Origin: Anaerolinea sp.
GTDB lineage: Bacteria; Chloroflexota; Anaerolineae; Anaerolineales; Anaerolineaceae
Assembly (NCBI GenBank): GCA_029975055.1
Contig: JARKPU010000007.1
Span: 1 to 53,576, forward strand
Length of the DNA: 53,576 nucleotides
Direction of reading: 5' to 3'
The translations under genes and the position numbers were made by a program. Shown here one piece after another: positions 8,338 through 14,302 of the stretch. The notes under the pieces were generated by a model that did no database searches, was not told the DNA's origin, and saw only the letters and a list, made by a program, of their open reading frames with translations. Positions within the stretch are counted from its first letter, which is position 1. Each line of letters begins with the position of its first letter.

Positions 8338-8425
8338 TTCTTTGTAGGGTGCGGTCGGTTGGTTGACCGCACCGTCTTCCCAAAAAAAGAAGGTGCGGCC
8401 CAGAGCGGCCGCACCCTACGAAGAA
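8338..8425 (+). repeat. Palindromic repeat of the GTAGGGTGCGGTC family, element B (MITE-like)
   Basis: An 88-bp element with 17-bp terminal inverted repeats (8338-8354 with 8409-8425) that match at 16 of 17 positions. Two internal hairpins, GGTGCGGTC/GACCGCACC and GGTGCGGCC/GGCCGCACC, lie between them. Related copies occur at 42836-42917, 43032-43096 and 53389-53562. The structure resembles a miniature inverted-repeat element; no transposase is in the window. Confidence 0.75.
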
Positions 8426-8450
8426 AGCGGGCAAGCACGAAGGAACGGGG

Positions 8451-9281
8451 TTAATTCACGGAGGCGAGCAGCCTGGCGCGGTTGAAGGTGCGCACAGCCA
8501 CCACCACCAGCAGCGCATCCACCAGCCAGAGGACGGCGCCGAGCGCCAGCCCGATCCCCACGCTGAGGTAAAGCACGCCAGTGACCTGCCCGATGAGCAG
8601 GGCCACCACGAGCAGCACCAGCGAAGCGCTGGTCTGATAAGCGCCCATGAAGGTGGGGTTGCGCGCCGAGATGAGCACGGTGGCGGCGATGCCCAGCAGC
8701 GAAAGCGCGGGAGCGATCCAGAAGATCATCGGGAACCAGGCGGGAATCGGGAACCAGATGCGCCCCATGAGCGGGTAGGCTGCCGCATTGACAACCAGGA
8801 TGTAGGCCAGGAAGCACAGCCAGGTGATCGTCACCGCCGGGAAGCCGGCCGCGACGACCTTGCCCAGGAAAAGTTCGGTGTCGCTGGCGGGCGTGTAGAG
8901 CAGCGCTTCGATCGTCTTGCGCTCACGCTCGCCGGCGAAAGATTCAGAGGCGATGACGGTGGAGAACATGAGCGGGATGATCAGGAAGAAGGGCGCGAAG
9001 AGGTAGCCGAGGGCCAGCACCAGACCCGCCTGGGTGCCGTTGAGGCCCGCGATCCGCCCGGCCATTTCGGCGGGCATGCGGCTCAGGAAGCCTGCCATAT
9101 CGGGGTCGGTGAGCAGCGAGTTGGTGGCCTGCGGGTCGAGGCGGGCAGAGAAGATCAAGCCCAGGGGCAGGAAGACGATGAAGACGAGGGGCACGATGAC
9201 CATCGGCATCCAGACGGCGCGGTTGCCCGAGGCCTCGCGGATATCTTTCGCGGCGATTGTGAGAATATGGTTCCAGTTCAT
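8451..9281 (-). CDS. ABC-2 type transporter permease
   Basis: A 276-residue integral membrane protein. It starts at the ATG at 9281, which overlaps the stop of the upstream ATPase gene by 4 bp (ATGA), a sign of translational coupling. The first hydrophobic segment (about residues 22-42) is followed by a long extracytoplasmic loop (about 45-110) and then five more membrane segments. The cytoplasmic motif ASESFAGERERKTIEALLYTP is typical of the ABC-2/NatB permease family. With the ATPase it forms an exporter; the substrate is unknown, and such NatAB-like pairs often export ions, peptides or antibiotics. Its upstream neighbours (SdpI, SPFH, GntR) hint at a membrane-stress role. Confidence 0.88.
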   Translation of the reverse strand: MNWNHILTIAAKDIREASGNRAVWMPMVIVPLVFIVFLPLGLIFSARLDPQATNSLLTDPDMAGFLSRMPAEMAGRIAGLNGTQAGLVLALGYLFAPFFLIIPLMFSTVIASESFAGERERKTIEALLYTPASDTELFLGKVVAAGFPAVTITWLCFLAYILVVNAAAYPLMGRIWFPIPAWFPMIFWIAPALSLLGIAATVLISARNPTFMGAYQTSASLVLLVVALLIGQVTGVLYLSVGIGLALGAVLWLVDALLVVVAVRTFNRARLLASVN

Positions 9282-10219
9282 TGGGCACCTTGCCTGGATT
9301 GTTCTTGCAGGGTGAAATAAACCTCTTCGAGGGAAATCTGTTCGGGCTGGAGGCGGGTGAGCTGCGCGCCGGATTGCACGAGGGCCGTGACGACGCCGGG
9401 GATGGCCGACTCGCCTTCCACCTGAAAGCGCACGCGCGCACCGTCGAAGGCGGCAGAAAGCACGCCGGGCAGGCGCGAAAGGTCCGGCTGAGGGCTGAGC
9501 GGCTGGAGGAAAGCGGCCTCCACCCACAGGCCAGGCGAGAGGCGGCGGCCGAGTTCCTCGAGGGTGCCAAGCGCCAGCAGGCGGCCGCTGTTGAGGATGG
9601 CAACGCGGTCGCACAGGCGCTCGGCCTCGGTGAGCTGGTGCGTGCAGAGGAAGACGGTGTGGCCGTCGCGGCGGCGGATCGAATCGATCAACTCGCGCAC
9701 CTGCAAGGCCGATTCGGGGTCGAGCCCGGAGGTGGGTTCATCGAGGAAGACGACCTCGGGGCGGGTGAGCAGGGCGCGCGCCAGAGCCAGGCGCTGCTTC
9801 ATGCCTTTGGAGTAGGTGCCGGCCTTATCGTGAGCGCGCTCTTCGAGGCCGAAGAAGGCCAGCAGTTCGGCGATGCGCCGCTTGAGGTCGGCGGGGCGCA
9901 TATCGGCCAGGCGGCCGAAGAACTCGAGGTTCTGCCAGGCCGTCAGGCGCTCGTAGAGCGCGGGGGTTTCGGTAAGGACGCCGGTGCGCGCGCGGACTTC
10001 CTGACCGTGCGCGGCCGGGTCGAGACCGAGGATGGAAATGGCCCCGGCGGTGGGGTGATAGAGGCCGTTGAGCAGGCGCACGGTGGTCGTCTTGCCGGCG
10101 CCGTTGGGGCCGAGCAGGCCGAAGACCTCGCCGCGGCCGACCTCGAAGGAGAGGTCATCGACGGCGCGGCGCTCGCCAAAGGCGTGAACGAGGTGCTGGA
10201 CAGTGATGGTTGGAGGCAT
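9278..10219 (-). CDS. ABC transporter ATP-binding protein (NatA-like)
   Basis: A 313-residue ATPase that energises the ABC-2 permease encoded immediately downstream. Motifs in order are Walker A GPNGAGKTTTVRLLNGL (about residues 38-54), the Q-loop region TGVLTETPALYERLT, the signature YSKGMKQRLALARAL, Walker B VVFLDEPTSGLDP and the switch histidine CTHQL. The C-terminal 90 residues are the regulatory extension common in drug or ion exporter ATPases. The ATG at 10219 has only a weak upstream site (GGTTGGAGG lies inside the gene), so initiation may depend on the upstream leader. The parS-bearing gap separates it from the sdpI gene. Confidence 0.93.
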   Translation of the reverse strand: MPPTITVQHLVHAFGERRAVDDLSFEVGRGEVFGLLGPNGAGKTTTVRLLNGLYHPTAGAISILGLDPAAHGQEVRARTGVLTETPALYERLTAWQNLEFFGRLADMRPADLKRRIAELLAFFGLEERAHDKAGTYSKGMKQRLALARALLTRPEVVFLDEPTSGLDPESALQVRELIDSIRRRDGHTVFLCTHQLTEAERLCDRVAILNSGRLLALGTLEELGRRLSPGLWVEAAFLQPLSPQPDLSRLPGVLSAAFDGARVRFQVEGESAIPGVVTALVQSGAQLTRLQPEQISLEEVYFTLQEQSRQGAQ

Positions 10220-10337
10220 ATTTGAGCCAATCGAAAAAAGAAGGGGTGCATCCGGCCGGGTTCCGGCGCGAGGTGCGGCGGTTCATTCATTATAGGCCGG
10301 ATTGCACCGGCGACACAGCGCCACAGGGGGCAGACAG

Positions 10338-10353
10338 TGTTTCACGTGAAACA
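10338..10353. promoter_or_regulatory. parS centromere site 1 (perfect)
   Basis: TGTTTCACGTGAAACA matches the 16-bp consensus parS palindrome bound by chromosomal ParB at every position. ParB loading here would place the segment in the origin-proximal partition region. It lies in the 233-bp gap upstream of the ABC ATPase gene. parA and parB are not in the window. Confidence 0.92.
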
Positions 10354-10391
10354 AGAGGCTGACAGCTGATAGCTGACAGCTAAAGCGAGAG

Positions 10392-10407
10392 CGTTTCACG
10401 TGAAACA
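10392..10407. promoter_or_regulatory. parS centromere site 2 (one mismatch)
   Basis: CGTTTCACGTGAAACA differs from the consensus only at the first base. Its start is 54 bp from that of site 1. Between the two sites is the 14-mer GATAGCTGACAGCT (10368-10381), which recurs at 42356-42369. Confidence 0.88.
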
Positions 10408-10452
10408 TTGCGCATCTCTCTGAATGCTGACGGCGGACAGCTGGCGGCTTTC

Positions 10453-11097
10453 TTACTTCGTCTCCTGGCGGTAGGCGAAGTAGGAGTAGATGATCGTCCC
10501 GAACGCGGTGAGCATGAGCGGCACAAGGGTGAACCAGAAGCCCACTTCGGCCGGGAAGAGCAGGCCCACCAGGATGAGCACTGCCGAGACCTTGAAGGCC
10601 AGCCCGCCAAGGCGGTGGGTCTTCTGCCACACCGTGGGGCTGGAAAGCGTCCAGGGCGTGCGGATGCCGATGAACCAGTTGGGCAGGGCGCGCTCGATGA
10701 CGAAACCCAGCCCGAAGAAGAGCACCGCCATCGCGGGCAGCATCACGTAAAGCATGTTAATTTCCACCCCCAGCCCGGCCGACAGGGTGATGATGTGAAT
10801 GTAGGTAATGAAGACAGCGAACCCGACGACGACCCAGTGATACGCCCCGCGGAAGCGGTCCACGTTGGCGCGCAGCGGGTCGATCTTCGGCAGGTAGATG
10901 AGCAGCAGGCCAATCCCAAAGGCGATGGCAGGCATCAGCCAGAGCGCCAGGTCGCGGCTTGAATAGTCGTCCACCTGCCCGGCGGCGTTCCAGTGCGAGG
11001 GCACCATCTCGGGCAGGCGCGGCGCAGCCCACAGGCTAAAGGCCAGGCCGACGAGCGAGATCAAGAAGACAACGAGTACGGTTCTGCGGATGGACAT
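10453..11097 (-). CDS. SdpI family membrane protein (DUF1648 + SdpI domains)
   Basis: A 214-residue polytopic membrane protein with about six hydrophobic segments. The N-terminal DUF1648 motif is PEMVPSHWNAAGQVDDY (residues about 29-45), and the SdpI motif NWFIGIRTPWTLSS followed by WQKTHRLGG lies around residues 140-165. SdpI confers immunity to the SdpC toxin in Bacillus and acts as a signal receptor with the SdpR repressor. Here no SdpC or SdpR is seen. The ATG at 11097 follows a good AGGAG site. The upstream same-strand gene is the SPFH protein, 76 bp away with a hairpin in the gap. Confidence 0.87.
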   Translation of the reverse strand: MSIRRTVLVVFLISLVGLAFSLWAAPRLPEMVPSHWNAAGQVDDYSSRDLALWLMPAIAFGIGLLLIYLPKIDPLRANVDRFRGAYHWVVVGFAVFITYIHIITLSAGLGVEINMLYVMLPAMAVLFFGLGFVIERALPNWFIGIRTPWTLSSPTVWQKTHRLGGLAFKVSAVLILVGLLFPAEVGFWFTLVPLMLTAFGTIIYSYFAYRQETK

Positions 11098-11124
11098 GTG
11101 AAACTCCTATCATTCAGTAAGGCC

Positions 11125-11160
11125 CGCCCCTCGCCCACCCCCCAGAGAGAGCGAGGGGCG
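11125..11160 (-). other. Intercistronic hairpin between SPFH and sdpI genes
   Basis: CGCCCCTCGC (11125-11134) pairs with GCGAGGGGCG (11151-11160) around a 16-nt loop. No T-run follows in the minus direction, so it is more likely an RNA-processing or attenuation element than a full terminator. Confidence 0.5.
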
Positions 11161-11173
11161 AGGGCGGAAGGGG

Positions 11174-12148
11174 TTATTCGGTCTTGGTCTTCTGCTGAGC
11201 GAGGGCAACCACGCCGCTCAGCCCGCCGAGGTTCATCGTATCGACGGCGCTGGAGGGCACGATCACCAGGGCGCCCTTTTCCTTGAGGCCCTCGAAGAGC
11301 ATGTTCATCGCGCGCAGGTGCAGCGCGGTGGGGTTCGAGGCATAGGCCTTGGAGGCCTCGGCGAAGGAATTGGCCACCTGCATTTCGGCCTCGCCAAGGA
11401 TGACGCGCGACTGGCGCTCGCGCTCGGCCTGCGCCTGCTGCGACATGGCATCCTCCAGGCCCTGCGGGATGATCACATCGCGGATCTCGACCGATTGGAC
11501 GGAAATGCCCCACGGGGTGGTGCGATCGTCGATGATCTTCTGCAGGTCGGCATCCATGCGGGCGCGGCCAACCAGGATGTCGGCGAGGTTCATCTGGCCG
11601 ATCACCTCGCGCAGGGCGGTCTGCGCAGCCCAGGAGATGGCGGCGCGGTAGTCGGCCACTTCGAGGGCGGCCTTCTCGGCATCCCAGATCACCCAAAAGA
11701 GCACGGCGTCCACGTCAACGGGCACGGTGTCTTTCGTCAGGGTCTTTTCGGCGTTGAAGGGCGTGACCATGACGCGGTGATCGATCCACACGGGGGTGGA
11801 GTCGATGATGGGGATGATCCAGAAAAGCCCCGGGCCGCGCAGGCCGCGGAACCTGCCCAGGCGCAGGACGACGGCCTTTTCCCACTGCTGGGCCACCTTG
11901 ATGGCCAGCAGGAAGTAGAAACCGAGCAGGAAGACCACGGTGACGAAAACGCCGATGATCCATTCGGCCACGCGGGCGTTATCCATCAAAATGGCGCCGA
12001 TGATGCCCGCCGTGTAGAACAGCGTGGCCACCAGCCCGGCAATCGGGCTGATATGGGTGGTGTCGGGGGCCTTCTCGGCGCGGCTTCGGGGCTGCGAAGA
12101 GCCCTGGCTTTCTTTTCTTGCGGTTGCAGTCGGCAGTACGGTCATCAT
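11174..12148 (-). CDS. SPFH/band 7 (slipin-type) membrane protein
   Basis: A 324-residue SPFH protein. Residues 36-92 hold two hydrophobic segments. From about 90 the stomatin/slipin core follows: AVVLRLGRFRGLRGPGLFWIIP, TPVWIDHRVMVTPF, TKDTVPVDVDAVLFW and the helical region after IGQMNLADILVGRARMDADLQ. The coiled-coil tail contains QAQAERERQSRVILGEAE, the usual signature after the domain. SPFH proteins form membrane-bound cage-like oligomers that organise proteases or respond to envelope stress. No NfeD partner is adjacent. Its neighbours, an upstream YtrA-type regulator and a downstream SdpI, suggest one envelope-stress unit. Start: two consecutive ATGs (12148/12145) follow GTGAGGAT. Confidence 0.9.
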   Translation of the reverse strand: MMTVLPTATARKESQGSSQPRSRAEKAPDTTHISPIAGLVATLFYTAGIIGAILMDNARVAEWIIGVFVTVVFLLGFYFLLAIKVAQQWEKAVVLRLGRFRGLRGPGLFWIIPIIDSTPVWIDHRVMVTPFNAEKTLTKDTVPVDVDAVLFWVIWDAEKAALEVADYRAAISWAAQTALREVIGQMNLADILVGRARMDADLQKIIDDRTTPWGISVQSVEIRDVIIPQGLEDAMSQQAQAERERQSRVILGEAEMQVANSFAEASKAYASNPTALHLRAMNMLFEGLKEKGALVIVPSSAVDTMNLGGLSGVVALAQQKTKTE

Positions 12149-12154
12149 TTTATC

Positions 12155-12240
12155 CTCACGGTTTCGGTCGTGTGGCTGGTTCTCTGGATATCCGGCTCAG
12201 ATGCCGGAGTGATCCAAGAAAACGAGCCACGCTCACGGTT
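12155..12240 (-). repeat. Hairpin insertion flanked by 9-bp direct repeats
   Basis: CTCACGGTT occurs at 12155-12163 and again at 12232-12240. Between them is a long imperfect hairpin (about 12169-12231) whose arms pair over about 20 positions and whose tip is TCCGGC/GCCGGA. This looks like a small non-autonomous insertion with a target duplication between gntR and the SPFH gene. Alternatively it is a regulatory leader hairpin. It resembles the element at 35733-35820 near its left end (CGGTCGTGTG here, CGGTTGTGTG there). Confidence 0.55.
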
Positions 12241-12242
12241 AC

Positions 12243-12653
12243 TCAAGCATTTTCGCCGGTATGATTGCCGGTTTCACACAATCGATCCACTTCGGCGCGC
12301 GCTTCTTGCGCCGAAAAGCCCATTCGAGCGGCATCCTCCAGGTAGGTCTGGGCAAGTTCGCGCAGGCTCTTTTGCTTCAATTGCAAAATGGCCTCTTCCG
12401 TCGGCGCTTCGGAGATGTACGTCCCGCGGCCGGTCTGCGTGGAAATCAGGCGGACTTCATCCAGCACGCGGTAGGCGCGGCTGACGGTGTTGAAGTTGAT
12501 GCGCAGTTCGGTGGCCAGCTCGCGCACGGTGGGGAGCTGGTCGCCGGGCTTCAACTGGCCGGATGCGATTTTGCGGCGCAGCTCTTCGGCAATCTGGGTG
12601 TAAATGGGTACGCCGGAGCGAAAATCGAGCTGGAAGTCGAGCTTGACGGGCAA
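12243..12653 (-). CDS. GntR family (YtrA-type) transcriptional regulator
   Basis: A short GntR regulator of about 136 residues. The N-terminal winged helix contains VPIYTQIAEELRRKIASGQL, then LPTVRELATELRINFNTVSR. The C-terminus is only about 60 residues of helix, the hallmark of the YtrA subfamily, whose members usually control ABC transporters. A TTG start at 12653 is preferred because GGGAGG lies 8 nt upstream; GTG codons at 12659 and 12662 overlap that site. Four 8-9 bp direct repeats (12671-12703) lie immediately upstream and probably mediate autoregulation. It heads the minus-strand block SPFH, SdpI, ABC ATPase and permease. Confidence 0.9.
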   Translation of the reverse strand: MPVKLDFQLDFRSGVPIYTQIAEELRRKIASGQLKPGDQLPTVRELATELRINFNTVSRAYRVLDEVRLISTQTGRGTYISEAPTEEAILQLKQKSLRELAQTYLEDAARMGFSAQEARAEVDRLCETGNHTGENA

Positions 12654-12670
12654 AATCACCACCTCCCAAT

Positions 12671-12703
12671 TTGTATCATTGTATCATTGTACGAATTGTA
12701 TAC
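12671..12703. promoter_or_regulatory. Direct-repeat operator candidate for the GntR regulator
   Basis: Four head-to-tail units: TTGTATCA, TTGTATCA, TTGTACGAA and TTGTATAC. They start 9 bp upstream of the longest possible gntR start and lie in the divergent region shared with the MFS gene. The 8-9 bp period puts successive units on different DNA faces, so several dimers could bind cooperatively. Confidence 0.55.
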
Positions 12704-12770
12704 CAACAACCGGCAATTGTCAAGAGGAAAAGATCAAGAAAGCATCAAGAAGGGCCGGATTCCGACCTCA

Positions 12771-12779
12771 TGCTATACT
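12771..12779 (+). promoter_or_regulatory. Extended -10 promoter of the MFS gene, predicted leaderless
   Basis: TG-C-TATACT ends exactly 6 nt before the ATG at 12786. There is no Shine-Dalgarno sequence before the ATG. The predicted transcription start is therefore the A of the start codon. Confidence 0.6.
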
Positions 12780-12785
12780 GGTCGC

Positions 12786-14231
12786 ATGGAAAAACGCGTG
12801 CCTTGGACTACCCTGATCTGGGTCAACCTGTATTGGCTGGGCCTGAATATTCGCAATAACGCGGTTGGCTCGGTGTTCACTCCCTACCTGGTGGCGGCCT
12901 TCGCACCCGAAGCGATGCGCAATACGGCGCTGGGAACGCTCAGCACGGCCGGGCTGCTCATCGCCATGCTGGTGCAGCCGGCGATGGGCCTGCTCAGCGA
13001 CCGCTCCACCTCGCGCTTTGGGCGGCGCAGGCCGTTCATCTTCGTCGGCGTGCTGCTCGATCTGGTCTTCCTGGCCTGCATTGCCTTCGCCTGGGATTAC
13101 TGGTCGCTGATGGCGGCCACGCTGCTGATTCAATTCAGCGCGAACACCTCGCACGGCGCGCTCCAGGGGCTGATCCCCGATATGGTCCCTGAAAAGCAGC
13201 GGGGGGTGGCTTCGGGCATCAAGGGCGTGATGGAATTGATCCCGCTGATTCTCGTCTCGCTGGTGATCGCCAACATCGTGGGCAACGGGCGCTTCAGGCT
13301 GGCGGTGTTCATCACAGGGCTGGCGCTGCTGCTGGTCATGCTGCTGACGATGGTGCTGGTCAAAGAAGAGCCGCTGCGCGAAAAGCCCGATGTTCCGCTG
13401 GCACCCACCATGCTGCGGGTGCTGGGGATGCTGGCGGGCATTCTGGCGGGCGGAGCGGCCGGGCTGCTGGCGGGCGGGGCCGTGGGCGGGCTGGCCTGGC
13501 TGGCGGCGCGCGCGCTCGCCACGCCAGAGACGGCCCGGGCAATCGGTTTTGGGCTGGGCGGCGCGGTGGCGATGATCATCGCCGTGGGGGCAGGGGTGTG
13601 GGCCGGGACGGCCTCCACCCTGGGCTGGAAGGCTGCCCGCAGCCGGAAGCCGTTCGTCTGGTGGGTGGTGAACCGGCTGTATTTCTTCAGCGCGGTCACG
13701 TCCATCCGCACCTTCGCGGCGTTTTTTCTGATGTCCACCTTCCTGATCAACCGCGAGCAGGCCACCAGCATGGCGGGGCAGCTCATCACCGCGGTGGGCC
13801 TGGCCACCCTGGTGACGGCCCTGCCGGGGGGCTGGCTTTCGGACCGTTTCGGCCACCGCAAGATGGTGGGCCTGAGCGGCATGGTGGGCGCGGCAGGGGC
13901 GGTGCTGATCTTGGGCACGATCTGGGCGCCGAGCAAGGGGCTGCTCTACGCGGCCGGGCTGGTGCTTGGGCTGGCGGTGGGGCTGTTCACCAGCACAAAC
14001 TGGGCGCTCGGGACGAGCCTTGTGCCCAAGGAGGAAGCCGGGCGCTACCTGGGCATCTCGAACCTGGCGGGGGCAGGCGCGGGGATTGTCGGCACGGGCA
14101 TCGGCGGGCCGGTGGCCGATTCGCTCAATGCGGTGTCGCCCGGCATGGGTTACTTCGTGCTGTTTGGCACGTATGCGGTGCTGTTCGTGCTCAGCGTGGT
14201 GAGCCTGCGCTGGGTGAAGCCGGAGCAATGA
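12786..14231 (+). CDS. MFS transporter (sugar/cation symporter-like)
   Basis: A 481-residue major facilitator with about 12 membrane segments. The conserved inter-TM2/3 loop is LLSDRSTSRFGRRRPFI (residues about 66-82), with a second copy GGWLSDRFGHRKMVG in the C-terminal half. The first half resembles GPH/SUC-type sugar carriers (NLYWLGLNIRNN, LQGLIPDMVPEKQRGVASG). A Gly/Ala-rich hydrophobic insertion (about residues 205-275) lies between the halves. The beta-galactosidase gene starts 71 bp downstream on the same strand, so uptake of a galactoside for that enzyme is a reasonable inference. Expected to be leaderless. Confidence 0.88.
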   Translation: MEKRVPWTTLIWVNLYWLGLNIRNNAVGSVFTPYLVAAFAPEAMRNTALGTLSTAGLLIAMLVQPAMGLLSDRSTSRFGRRRPFIFVGVLLDLVFLACIAFAWDYWSLMAATLLIQFSANTSHGALQGLIPDMVPEKQRGVASGIKGVMELIPLILVSLVIANIVGNGRFRLAVFITGLALLLVMLLTMVLVKEEPLREKPDVPLAPTMLRVLGMLAGILAGGAAGLLAGGAVGGLAWLAARALATPETARAIGFGLGGAVAMIIAVGAGVWAGTASTLGWKAARSRKPFVWWVVNRLYFFSAVTSIRTFAAFFLMSTFLINREQATSMAGQLITAVGLATLVTALPGGWLSDRFGHRKMVGLSGMVGAAGAVLILGTIWAPSKGLLYAAGLVLGLAVGLFTSTNWALGTSLVPKEEAGRYLGISNLAGAGAGIVGTGIGGPVADSLNAVSPGMGYFVLFGTYAVLFVLSVVSLRWVKPEQ

Positions 14232-14302
14232 CCTTTCCCCCTGCCCCAAAGGCGGCGGGGAGATGAAATGCGATCAGACCATTCAAAATCCTAGAGGAGC
14301 CA

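Noticed and set aside
12261..12785. N-terminal extension of the MFS transporter back to 12261
   Set aside because: The extension runs antisense to gntR. The ATG at 12786 gives the normal MFS start and has a -10 box at the leaderless distance.
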